Part shown: piece after piece, positions 1 to 12,600 of the stretch | How the letters are laid out: each line of letters starts with the position of its first letter | Numbering within the stretch: the stretch's first letter is position 1 | NCBI GenBank assembly: GCA_964035015.1 | Contig: OZ036002.1 | Location: forward strand, 5,116,877 to 5,180,876 | Origin: Corallium rubrum | Lineage: Eukaryota; Cnidaria; Anthozoa; Scleralcyonacea; Coralliidae | DNA length: 64,000 nt | Reading direction: 5' to 3' | Notes under the pieces: model-generated | What the model saw: only the letters and a program-made list of their open reading frames with translations | Told to the model about the DNA's origin: nothing | The model's database searches: none | Position numbers and translations under genes: made by a program

Positions 1-88
1 CTAAATATTTTACGGTGTTTCCACAAAAGTAATCTACATGTATATGATCTGGGGTGAGTTTTACAAAGCCAAGATAGCTTATCTAGTT

Positions 89-221
89 GATAAGTTCTAG
101 CTAAAGAACAGCACTAATTATGCTTTGAACAACCTAATATAAAATTTTATCCACAGTGGATAAAAGTTAAATTGGGTTGTTCAAAGCACCACTAGAGTGG
201 TTCTCTAGCTAGGATTTATCC
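89..221. mobile_element. Small foldback (MITE-like) element
   Basis: Two arms of about 66 bp (89-154 and 156-221) are imperfect reverse complements around a single base at 155. The centre reads CCAC-A-GTGG, and the arms share GCTTTGAACAAC with its complement and GATAAG/TTATCC ends. There is no ORF and no family was recognised. It is a non-autonomous inverted-repeat element by structure only. Confidence 0.7.
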
Positions 222-1365
222 ACCATTTTTGTGTGTGTGTCTGCTTTTCACACATTTTCATGCATTTCAAGTCTATATCTCGTTCTGCACTTAACAGCGG
301 TAGTCACATGTACGCATTGCGTACCTATTTTTGTATCTAGTGCGCATGCGAGTAGATACTATGTCGGCAGTATAAAAACTAAGTTTATTTATTTTATTTA
401 TACAGCTTTCTTTGTGAAGCAAAAATACATTAATAATAATTTATAATCATAATTATAGTTAACAATATTAATGGTAATAATGACATCAACAAAGCAGTTG
501 GGGGTTGATGCCCAAATAATCTTAAAAATTCTTAAAAATAATTGAAATAATAAAAAACAAACCAACAATAATTGGTCCGTAATGTCCTAATAGCAGCATT
601 GCCTAAATTTAGTTAAGTTTCTGGCCATAGAACATTTAGGGCACACAGCTTTCCAGGTGTAAACATCTTGGTCGAAAGTTGATTTTTTTAAATGGTTTTC
701 ACTAAAAGGTTTTTCGATGTTAGTTAATTCTTCTGGACCACTCAAAGTTCAGAAAGTTTTTCCAGTCACACCCTAAGTTTATATTCCAAGCGACTGAGCG
801 AGCGACTGACTTCCTAGTAGATGGTTGATGACATTTTTTGAGAAAATGACATTAATATATCCATTCGGCGGATGGAAACAAGTGCCCACCCATGGCGCTT
901 GTTATTTTAAAATACACGTGGGTTGAGTTTCCTTTATATTTGCCATAGTTTTAACCGCTGTCGACCACAAGACGGCCATAAACCTTTGCTTTGGAGAACC
1001 TTGGACTAGAATGGTAGATATTTATAGCTGAAAGACAGAATGGTGATGGATTTATAGTCGAGTTTATAGTGACAAACCCCGCCGATGAGTACTGTCTAGT
1101 GTCTACTGTACTGTACTGTACTGGTTGGTAGAACATTTAAACTTATTTTACTTATTCTTAATAATTTCTTATGTGTATAATACCATGATTGCCTCAGTTT
1201 AATTTGTTTTTACGGGGGGGATTTAATCTCTAGTTTTTCCTGTTAGTATTTTCGAAATTCTACAAAATTACCCGAGTCACGAAGCAACGAGGGGTGTTAA
1301 TAATATAGTGGGCAAAATTATTTAAGAGCTATGTTATGTCACGGTTGGTGCTCAGCAACATTCCA
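222..1365. other. AT-rich intergenic stretch, nothing recognised
   Basis: Only short ORFs without recognisable motifs occur here. A short run of TACTG units lies near 1,105-1,125. No RNA gene, splice-site-bounded coding exon or clear transposon end was seen. Confidence 0.5.
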
Positions 1366-1933
1366 CCCTGGCCCAATTTCAAAAGAAATATGGGCCAGGT
1401 ATTAACCACTAATTACAATCTCGCGTCATTCAGGGCTTAATAATATACAAGAAAAAATTTGTCAATTCTGATTGGCTGAGAGGAGTGCAATTTTAGCAAA
1501 TTTTGTAATTTTTTAAATTTGCACAAAAATAATTTTTTACTAGAAAAAAAGCTCTTCCTGTTAATTTTTTTTTCATGTATGTTGTTTGAACAAAGCATTT
1601 GATTAGAAAGATTCTCTTTATGATAAATTTTTTCATGTATATTATTTAAGTAATACATGTAGCATGATTTCTCATGTAATTTGAAAAAAACACGCACTCG
1701 TGAGTTTTTCAAAGACCTCAAATAGCACTCGTCCTTCGGACTCATGCAATTTTGTTAGTCTTTGAAAAACTCACTCATGCATGTTCTTTCCAAATTGCAC
1801 TCAAAACCATGCTATTACCTATACAAATCCATTTATACATCTGTGCATGCCTTGAATGCGTGAAACTTTCAACCAATAGGAAAGCAGAAATCTTTAGTGG
1901 TTACCTGTCCCATATTCTTTGATTGGGCCAGGG
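1366..1933. mobile_element. Non-autonomous element with ~45-bp terminal inverted repeats
   Basis: The left end (1,366-1,413) starts CCCTGGCCCAAT and continues through ATGGGCCAGGTATTAACCACTAA. The right end (1,893-1,933) is its imperfect reverse complement and finishes ATTGGGCCAGGG. The interior is AT-rich. It holds a minus-strand ORF of 102 codons (1,437-1,745) that is low-complexity, rich in Lys/Phe/Asn and matches no family I know, so I do not call it a gene. Confidence 0.55.
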
Positions 1934-2159
1934 TACTGGGCTATCTATTGCTATGCTATTCTGCTATATTGCCACCTCTTCTCTCTTTTCCCTCGTGGAA
2001 GAGATGTCTGATGGTTCACACTTAATGCACTTAAACTTTACATTACTGATGATGTAAATCTACTGAGATTCGGGTAGTAGTGCTGATTGGTTACTTTGTA
2101 ATCATACGATAATCAGGTCAACTCCGATGTAATTCCTGTCTGAAATAACAATGTTAAAG

Positions 2160-3430
2160 CTTAGTTTTTGCCAACAAAGAAAGATAGATAGTTAGTTTTT
2201 CTAAAGTGAGTTTGAGTTGCATTTCCCATCGAAATTGAACAATTTTGCCAGAGAGGCAATATTTGGACTAAATATTCATATTTGAGTTTTTTAAAAAAAG
2301 TCGAAAAAGTGTAAAGGTTTCTGACTGATTTTGGCCATTTTTCGAACTTTTGAAATAGGGTCAAAAAATGTCAAATAAAGCCTTTTTAGACCATTTATGG
2401 GAAGGAGAAGGCTGTATTTGGGCTAAATATTCATATTTGAGTTTTTTTGTAAAAAGTCAAAAATAAAATGTAAAGGGTTTAGCCTTTACTTTTTGACCAA
2501 TTTTGGCCATTTTTCGAACTTTTGAAATGGATCAAAAATGTCAAATGAAGCCTTTTTAGACCCTCTGTAGGATGGAGAAAGCTGTATTTCAGCTAAGTAT
2601 TCATATTTGAGTTCTTTTAAAAGGTCGGACAAAAAAGTGTAAAGGGTTTAGCCTTTACTATTTCACCGATTTTGGCCATTTTTTGAACTTTTGAAATAAG
2701 GTCAAAAATGTCGAATAAAGCCTTTTTAGAACCTCTGTAGGAAGGAGAAGGCTGCATTTGGGCTAAATATTCATATTTGAGTTTCTCAAAAAAAGTCAAA
2801 AAAAAAGTGTGAATGGGTTAGCCTTTTTGACTGATTTTGGACATTTTTCGAACTTTTGAAATAGGGTAAAAAAATGTCAAATAAAGCCTTTTTAGTCCCT
2901 CTGTGGGAAGGAGAAGAGCTGTATTTGGGCCAAATAGTTTTTTTAAAAAGTCAGCAAAAAAATATAAAGGGTAAACCTTTACTTTTTGACTGATTTTGCC
3001 CATTTTTTGAACTTTTGAAATTGGGTCAAAAATGGTTAAAGTCTTCTTAGACATTCTGCGAAAAGGAGGAGGCTGTATTTGGGCTAAATATTCATATTTG
3101 AGTTTCTCAAAAAAAGTTGGAAAAAAAGTGTGCATGGGCTAGCCTTTACTTTTTGACTGATTTTAGCCATTTTTCGAACTTTTCAAATAGGTCAAAAATG
3201 TCAAATAAAGCCTTTTTTGTCCCTCTGTGGGAAGAAGAGCTGTATTTGGACTAAATATTCATATTTGACTTTTTTCAAAAAAGTTGGAAAAAATGCAAAG
3301 GGTAACCCTTTACTTTTTCACTGATTTGCATCATTTGTCGAACTTTTGAAATACATGTAGGGTCAAAAATGGTTAAATAAAGTCTTTTTAGAAAAGGAGA
3401 AGGCTGTATTTGGGCTAATATTCACATTTG
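2160..3430 (-). repeat. Diverged inverted flank of the ~170-bp satellite
   Basis: About eight monomers with a spacing near 168 bp are the reverse complement of the main satellite. Each repeats a block reading GGTCAAAAATGTCAAATAAAG, then GGCTGTATTTGGGCTAAATATTC, then GGGTTAGCCTTTACTTTTTGAC. They differ from one another far more than monomers inside the array do, as expected for an old array edge that escaped homogenisation. Minus-strand ORFs here are by-products of the repeat. Confidence 0.9.
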
Positions 3431-3690
3431 GGTTTTTTTAAAGAGAGTTTCTATTTTAAGAAATAGTGTTTTTATCTTAATGGACATGTATTGTTTTCTC
3501 TAGTGTTTTAATAAATATAATTATGCATTAAATTCCAGAAATTCCTAACATTCTTTAAATTCCTGGCATTCCTGACATTCTTTAAATACTTTCCATTCTT
3601 GTTTTCTTTAAACTTTCCCATATCCAATGGTTTTCTCAACAGCCTGCTACCAAAAAAAAGATGAAAAGATATTTAGGTTAGTCAGATAAT
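3431..3690. other. Orientation-switch spacer between two satellite blocks
   Basis: About 260 bp of AT-rich sequence lies between the reversed and the forward satellite blocks. It contains short imperfect repeats of an ATTCCTGACATTCTTTAAAT type (about 3,530-3,600). It is the only non-satellite DNA at the inversion point. Confidence 0.6.
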
Positions 3691-6600
3691 GATACGAATG
3701 GCTCTATTTGTGCTAAATCTTCATATTTTATCATTTCAAAAGTTGAAAAAATGGCCAAAATCGGTCAAAAAGTAAAGGCTTAACCTCTTTATTTTTTTTT
3801 TCCAGATTTTTTTTTAAAAATTCCAAAAAAATATTTTTAGCCCAAATACAGCCTTCTCCTTTTCACAGAAGGTCTAAAACGACTTTATTTAACCGTTTTT
3901 GACCCTAACTCAAAAGTTTGAAAAATGACTAAAATCGGTCAGAAAGTAAAGGCTAACCCCTTTACTTTTTTTTCCAGATTTTTTTAAAAATTCGAAAAAA
4001 ATATTTTTAGCCCAAATACAGCCTTCTCCTTTTCACAGAAGGTCTAAAACGACTTTATTTAACCGTTTTTGACCCTAACTCAAAAGTTTGAAAAATGACC
4101 AAAATCGGTCAAAAAGTAAAGGCTAACCCCTTTACTTTTTTTTTTCAGATTTCTCTTAAAAATAAAAAAAAAATATTTTTAGCCCAAATACAGCCTTCTC
4201 CTTTTCACAGAAGGTCTAAAACGACTTTATTTAACCGTTTTTGACCCTAACTCAAAAGTTTGAAAAATGACTAAAATTGGTCAAAAAGTAAAGGCTAACC
4301 CCTTTACTTTTTTTTTCCAGATTTCTCTTAAAAATTCAAAAAAATATTTTTAGCCCAAATACAGCCTTCTCCTTTGCAAGGTCTAAAACGACTTTATTTA
4401 ACCGTTTTTGACCCTAACTCAAAAGTTTGAAAAATGACTAAAATTGGTCAAAAAGTAAAGGCTAACCCCTTTAATTTTTTTTTCCAGATTTCTCTTAAAA
4501 TTCAAAAAAGAATTTTTTTAGCCCAAATACAGCCTTCTCCTTTGCACAGGTCTAAAACGACTTTATTTAACCGTTTTTGACCCTAACTCAAAAGTTTGAA
4601 AAATGACCAAAATCGGTCAAAAAGTAAAGGCTAACCCCTTTAATTTTTTTTTCCAGATTTCTCTTAAAAATTCCAAAAAATTTTTTTAGCCCAAATACAG
4701 CCTTCTCCTTTGCACAGGTCTAAAACGACTTTATTTAACCGTTTTTGACCCTAACTCAAAAGTTTGAAAAATGACCAAAATCGGTCAAAAAGTAAAGGCT
4801 AACCCCTTTACTTTTTTTTTTCAGATTTCTCTTAAAAATTCCAAAAAAATATTTTTAGCCCAAATACAGCCTTCTCCTTTTCACAGAAGGTCTAAAACGA
4901 CTTTATTTAACCGTTTTTGACCCTAAATCGAAAGTTTGAAAAATCACTAAAATTGGTCAAAAAGTAAAGGCTAACCCCTTTACTTTTTTTTTCCAGATTT
5001 TTTTTAAAAATTCCAAAAAAATATTTTTAGCCCAAATACAGCCTTCTCCTTTTCACAAGTCTAAAACGACTTTATTTAACCGTTTTTGTCCCTAACTCAA
5101 AAGTTTGAAAAATGACTAAAATCGGTCAAAAAGTAAAGGCTAACCCCTTTACTTTTTTTTTCCAGATTTTTTTTAAAAATTCCAAAAAAATATTTTTAGC
5201 CCAAATACAGCCTTCTACATTTCACAGAAGGTCTAAAACGACTTTATTTAACCGTTTTTGACCCTAACTCAAAAGTTTGAAAAATGACTAAAATTGGTCA
5301 AAAAGTAAAGGCTAACCCCTTTAATTTTTTTTTCCAGATTTCTCTTAAAATTCAAAAAAGAATTTTTTTAGCCCAAATACAGCCTTCTCCTTTGCACAGG
5401 TTTAAAACGACTTTATTTAACCGTTTTTGACCCTAACTCAAAAGTTTGAAAAATGACCAAAATCGGTCAAAAAGTAAAGGCTAACCCCTTTACTTTTTTT
5501 TTTCAGATTTCTCTTAAAAATTCCAAAAAAATATTTTTAGCCCAAATACAGCCTTCTCCTTTTCACAGAAGGTCTAAAACGACTTTATTTAACCGTTTTT
5601 GACCCTAACTCAAAAGTTTGAAAAATGACCAAATCGGTCAAAAAGTAAAGGCTAACCCCTTTACTTTTTTTTTCCAGATTTTTTTTAAAAATTCCAAAAA
5701 AATATTTTTAGCCCAAATACAGCCTTCTCCTTTTCACAAGTCTAAAACGACTTTATTTAACCGTTTTTGTCCCTAACTCAAAAGTTTGAAAAATGACTAA
5801 AATCGGTCAAAAAGTAAAGGCTAACCCCTTTACTTTTTTTTCCAGATTTTTTTTAAAAATTCCAAAAAAATATTTTTAGCCCAAATACAGCCTTCTACAT
5901 TTCACAGAAGGTCTAAAACGACTTTATTTAACCGTTTTTGACCCTAACTCAAAAGTTTGAAAAATGACTAAAATTGGTCAAAAAGTAAAGGCTAACCCCT
6001 TTAATTTTTTTTTCCAGATTTCTCTTAAAAATTGAAAAAAAATTTTTTTAGCCCAAATACAGCCTTCTCCTTTGCACAGGTCTAAAACGACTTTATTTAA
6101 CCGTTTTTGACCCTAACTCAAAAGTTTGAAAAATGACCAAAATCGGTCAAAAAGTAAAGGCTAACCCCTTTACTTTTTTTTTTCAGATTTCTCTTAAAAA
6201 TTCCAAAAAAATATTTTTAGCCCAAATACAGCCTTCTCCTTTTCACAGAAGGTCTAAAACGACTTTATTTAACCGTTTTTGACCCTAACTCAAAAGTTTG
6301 AAAAATGACCAAAATCGGTCAAAAAGTAATGGCTAACCCCTTTACTTTTTTTTTCAGATTTCTCTTAAAAATTCCAAAAAAATATTTTTAGCCCAAATAC
6401 AGCCTTCTCCTTTTCACAGAAGGTCTAAAACGACTTTATTTAACCGTTTTTGACCCTAAATCTAAAGTTTGAAAAATGACTAAAATTGGTCAAAAAGTAA
6501 AGGCTAACCCCTTTACTTTTTTTTTCCAGATTTTTTTTAAAAATTCCAAAAAAATATTTTTAGCCCAAATACAGCCTTCTCCTTTTCACAGAAGGTCTAA

Positions 6601-9600
6601 AACGACTTTATTTAACCGTTTTTGTCCCTAACTCAAAAGTTTGAAAAATGACTAAAATCGGTCAAAAAGTAAAGGCTAACCCCTTTACTTTTTTTTTCCA
6701 GATTTTTTTTAAAAATTCCAAAAAAATATTTTTAGCCCAAATACAGCCTTCTACATTTCACAGAAGGTCTAAAACGACTTTATTTAACCGTTTTTGACCC
6801 TAACTCAAAAGTTTGAAAAATGACTAAAATTGGTCAAAAAGTAAAGGCTAACCCCTTTAATTTTTTTTTCCAGATTTCTCTTAAAATTGAAAAAAATTTT
6901 TTTAGCCCAAATACAGCCTTCTCCTTTTCACAGAAGGTCTAAAACGACTTTATTTAACCGTTTTTGACCCTAACTCAAAAGTTTGAAAAATGACCAAAAT
7001 CGGTCAAAAAGTAAAGGCTAACCCCTTTACTTTTTTTTTTCAGATTTCTCTTAAAAATTCCAAAAAAATATTTTTAGCCCAAATACAGCCTTCTCCTTTT
7101 CACAGAAGGTCTAAAACGACTTTATTTAACCGTTTTTGACCCTAACTCAAAAGTTTGAAAAATGACTAAAATCGGTCAAAAAGTAAAGGCTAACCCCTTT
7201 ACTTTTTTTTTCCAGATTTTTTTTAAAAATTCCAAAAAAATATTTTTAGCCCAAATACAGCCTTCTACTTTTCACAGAAGGTCTAAAACGACTTTATTTA
7301 ACCGTTTTTGACCCTAACTCAAAAGTTTGAAAAATGACTAAAATTGGTCAAAAAGTAAAGGCTAACCCCTTTACTTTTTTTTCCAGATTTTTTTTAAAAA
7401 TTCCAAAAAAATATTTTTAGCCCAAATACAGCCTTCTACTTTTCACAGAAGGTCTAAAACGACTTTATTTAACCGTTTTTGACCCTAACTCAAAAGTTTG
7501 AAAAATGACCAAAATTGGTCAAAAAGTAAAGGCTAACCCCTTTACTTTTTTTTTCCAGATTTCTCTTAAAATTCAAAAAAAATATTTTTAGCCCAAATAC
7601 AGCCTTCTACTTTTCACAGAAGGTCTAAAACGACTTTATTTAACCGTTTTTGACCCTAACTCAAAAGTTTGAAAAATGACCAAAATTGGTCAAAAAGTAA
7701 AGGCTAACCCCTTTACTTTTTTTTTCCAGATTTCTCTTAAAATTCAAAAAAAATATTTTTAGCCCAAATACAGCCTTCTACTTTTCACAGGTCTAAAACA
7801 CTTTATTTAACCGTTTTTGACCCTAACTCAAAAGTTTGAAAAATGACTAAAATTGGTCAAAAAGTAAAGGCTAACCCCTTTAATTTTTTTTTCCAGATTT
7901 CTCTTAAAATTCAAAAAAAAATTTTTTAGCCCAAATACAGCCTTCTCCTTTTCACAAGTCTAAAACGACTTTATTTAACCGTTTTTGTCCCTAACTCAAA
8001 AGTTTGAAAAATGACTAAAATCGGTCAAAAAGTAAAGGCTAACCCCTTTACTTTTTTTTTCCAGATTTTTTTTAAAAATTCCAAAAAAATATTTTTAGCC
8101 CAAATATAGCCTTCTCCTTTTCACAAGTCTAAAACGACTTTATTTAACCGTTTTTGTCCTTAACTCAAAAGTTTGAAAAATGATTAAAATCGGTCAAAAA
8201 GTAAAGGCTAACCCCTTTACTTTTTTTTTCCAGATTTTTTTTAAAAATTCCAAAAAAATATTTTTAGCCCAAATACAGCCTTCTACTTTTCACAGAAGGT
8301 CTAAAACGACTTTATTTAACCGTTTTTGACCCTAACTCAAAAGTTTGAAAAATGACCAAAATTGGTCAAAAAGTAAAGGCTAACCCCTTTACTTTTTTTT
8401 CCAGATTTCTCTTAAAATTCAAAAAAAAAATTTTTAGCCCAAATACAGCCTTCTCCTTTTCACAGAAGGTCTAAAACGACTTTATTTAACCGTTTTTGAC
8501 CCTAACTCAAAAGTTTGAAAAATGACCAAAATTGGTCAAAAAGTAAAGGCTAACCCCTTTACTTTTTTTTTCCAGATTTCTCTTAAAATTCAAAAAAAAA
8601 TTTTTTAGCCCAAATACAGCCTTCTCCTTTTCACAGAAGGTCTAAAACGACTTTATTTAACCGTTTTTGACCCTAACTCAAAAGTTTGAAAAATGACCAA
8701 AATCGGTCAGAAAGTAAAGGCTAACCCCTTTACTTTTTTTTTCCAGATTTCTCTTAAAATTCAAAAAAAAATTTTTTTAGCCCAAATACAGCCTTCTCCT
8801 TTGCACAGGTCTAAAACGACTTTATTTAACCGTTTTTGACCCTAACTCAAAAGTTTGAAAAATGACCAAAATTGGTCAAAAAGTAAAGGCTAACCCCTTT
8901 ACTTTTTTTTTTCAGATTTCTCTTAAAAATTCCAAAAAAATATTTTTAGCCCAAATACAGCCTTCTCCTTTTCACAGAAGGTCTAAAACGACTTTATTTA
9001 ACCGTTTTTGACCCTAAATCGAAAGTTTGAAAAATGACTAAAATTGGTCAAAAAGTAAAGGCTAACCCCTTTACTTTTTTTTCCAGATTTTTTTTTAAAA
9101 TTCCAAAAAAATATTTTTAGCCCAAATACAGCCTTCTCCTTTTCACAAGTCTAAAACGACTTTATTTAACCGTTTTTGTCCCTAACTCAAAAGTTTGAAA
9201 AATGACTAAAATCGGTCAAAAAGTAAAGGCTAACCCCTTTACTTTTTTTTTCCAGTTCCAGATTTCTCTTAAAATTCAAAAAAAATTTTTTTAGCCCAAA
9301 TACAGCCTTCTCCTTTTCACAGAAGGTCTAAAACGACTTTATTTAACCGTTTTTGACCCTAACTCAAAAGTTTGAAAAATGACCAAAATTGGTCAAAAAG
9401 TAAAGGCTAACCCCTTTACTTTTTTTTTCCAGATTTCTCTTAAAATTCAAAAAAAAAATTTTTTAGCCCAAATACAGCCTTCTCCTTTTCACAGAAGGTC
9501 TAAAACGACTTTATTTAACCGTTTTTGACCCTAACTCAAAAGTTTGAAAAATGACCAAAATCGGTCAAAAAGTAAAGGCTAACCCCTTTACTTTTTTTTT

Positions 9601-12600
9601 TCAGATTTCTCTTAAAAATTCCAAAAAAATATTTTTAGCCCAAATACAGCCTTCTCCTTTTCACAAGTCTAAAACGACTTTATTTAACCGTTTTTGACCC
9701 TAACTCAAAAGTTTGAAAAATGACTAAAATCGGTCAAAAAGTAAAGGCTAACCCCTTTACTTTTTTTTTCCAGATTTTTTTTAAAAATTCCAAAAAAATA
9801 TTTTTAGCCCAAATACAGCCTTCTACTTTTCACAGAAGGTCTAAAACGACTTTATTTAACCGTTTTTGACCCTAACTCAAAAGTTTGAAAAATGACCAAA
9901 ATTGGTCAAAAAGTAAAGGCTAACCCCTTTACTTTTTTTTTCCAGATTTTTTTTAAAAATTCCAAAAAAATATTTTTAGCCCAAATACAGCCTTCTACTT
10001 TTCACAGAAGGTCTAAAACGACTTTATTTAACCGTTTTTGACCCTAACTCAAAAGTTTGAAAAATGACCAAAATTGGTCAAAAAGTAAAGGCTAACCCCT
10101 TTACTTTTTTTTTCCAGATTTCTCTTAAAATTCCAAAAAAATAATTTTTAGCCCAAATACAGCCTTCTCCTTTTCACAGAAGGTCTAAAACGACTTTATT
10201 TAACCGTTTTTGACCCTAACTCAAAAGTTTGAAAAATGACTAAAATTGGTCAAAAAGTAAAGGCTAACCCCTTTACTTTTTTTTTCCAGATTTTTTTTAA
10301 AAATTCCAAAAAAATATTTTTAGCCCAAATACAGCCTTCTCCTTTTCACAAGTCTAAAACGACTTTATTTAACCGTTTTTGTCCCTAACTCAAAAGTTTG
10401 AAAAATGACTAAAATTGGTCAAAAAGTAAAGGCTAACCCCTTTACTTTTTTTTCCAGATTTTTTTTAAAAATTCCAAAAAAATATTTTTAGCCCAAATAC
10501 AGCCTTCTACTTTTCACAGAAGGTCTAAAACGACTTTATTTAACCGTTTTTGACCCTAACTCAAAAGTTTGAAAAATGACCAAAATTGGTCAAAAAGTAA
10601 AGGCTAACCCCTTTACTTTTTTTTTCCAGATTTCTCTTAAAATTCCAAAAAAATATTTTTAGCCCAAATACAGCCTTCTCCTTTTCACAGAAGGTCTAAA
10701 ACGACTTTATTTAACCGTTTTTGACCCTAACTCAAAAGTTTGAAAAATGACTAAAATCGGTCAGAAAGTAAAGGCTAACCCCTTTACTTTTTTTTTTCAG
10801 ATTTCTCTTAAAAATTCCAAAAAAATATTTTTAGCCCAAATACAGCCTTCTCCTTTTCACAGAAGGTCTAAAACGACTTTATTTAACCGTTTTTGTCCCT
10901 AACTCAAAAGTTTGAAAAATGACTAAAATCGGTCAAAAAGTAAAGGCTAACCCCTTTACTTTTTTTTCCAGATTTTTTAAAATTCCAAAAAAATATTTTT
11001 AGCCCAAATACAGCCTTCTCCTTTTCACAAGTCTAAAACGACTTTATTTAACCGTTTTTGTCCCTAACTCAAAAGTTTGAAAAATGACTAAAATCGGTCA
11101 AAAAGTAAAGGCTAACCCCTTTACTTTTTTTTTCCAGATTTCTCTTAAAATTCAAAAAAAAATTTTTAGCCCAAATACAGCCTTCTCCTTTTCACAGAAG
11201 GTCTAAAACGACTTTATTTAACCGTTTTTGACCCTAACTCAAAAGTTTGAAAAATGACTAAAATCGGTCAAAAAGTAAAGGCTAACCCCTTTACTTTTTT
11301 TTCCAGATTTTTTTTAAAAATTCCAAAAAAATATTTTTAGCCCAAATACAGCCTTCTACTTTTCACAGAAGGTCTAAAACGACTTTATTTAACCGTTTTT
11401 GACCCTAACTCAAAAGTTTGAAAAATGACCAAAATTGGTCAAAAAGTAAAGGCTAACCCCTTTACTTTTTTTTCCAGATTTTTTTTAAAAATTCCAAAAA
11501 AATATTTTTAGCCCAAATACAGCCTTCTACTTTTCACAGAAGGTCTAAAACGACTTTATTTAACCGTTTTTGACCCTAACTCAAAAGTTTGAAAAATGAC
11601 CAAAATTGGTCAAAAAGTAAAGGCTAACCCCTTTACTTTTTTTTTCCAGATTTCTCTTAAAAATTCCAAAAAATATTTTTAGCCCAAATACAGCCTTCTC
11701 CTTTTCACAGAAGGTCTAAAACGACTTTATTTAACCGTTTTTGACCCTAACTCAAAAGTTTGAAAAATGACCAAAATCGGTCAAAAAGTAAAGGCTAACC
11801 CCTTTACTTTTTTTTTTCAGATTTCTCTTAAAAATTCCAAAAAAATATTTTTAGCCCAAATACAGCCTTCTCCTTTTCACAAGTCTAAAACGACTTTATT
11901 TAACCGTTTTTGTCCCTAACTCAAAAGTTTGAAAAATGACTAAAATCGGTCAAAAAGTAAAGGCTAACCCCTTTACTTTTTTTTCCAGATTTTTTTTAAA
12001 AATTCCAAAAAAATATTTTTAGCCCAAATACAGCCTTCTACTTTTCACAGAAGGTCTAAAACGACTTTATTTAACCGTTTTTGACCCTAACTCAAAAGTT
12101 TGAAAAATGACCAAAATTGGTCAAAAAGTAAAGGCTAACCCCTTTACTTTTTTTTCCAGATTTTTTTTAAAAATTCCAAAAAAATATTTTTAGCCCAAAT
12201 ACAGCCTTCTACTTTTCACAGAAGGTCTAAAACGACTTTATTTAACCGTTTTTGACCCTAACTCAAAAGTTTGAAAAATGACCAAAATTGGTCAAAAAGT
12301 AAAGGCTAACCCCTTTACTTTTTTTTTTCAGATTTCTCTTAAAAATTCCAAAAAAATATTTTTAGCCCAAATACAGCCTTCTCCTTTTCACAGAAGGTCT
12401 AAAACGACTTTATTTAACCGTTTTTGACCCTAAATCGAAAGTTTGAAAAATGACTAAAATTGGTCAAAAAGTAAAGGCTAACCCCTTTACTTTTTTTTTC
12501 CAGATTTTTTTTAAAAATTCCAAAAAAATATTTTTAGCCCAAATACAGCCTTCTCCTTTTCACAAGTCTAAAACGACTTTATTTAACCGTTTTTGTCCCT

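Noticed and set aside
1437..1745. 102-aa minus-strand ORF
   Set aside because: It lies inside an inverted-repeat element, is Lys/Phe/Asn-rich as AT-rich DNA would give, and shows no motif.
2617..3135. Minus-strand ORFs with repeated KLKYEYLAQ
   Set aside because: They are translations of the reversed satellite monomers. The peptide repeats only because the DNA does.
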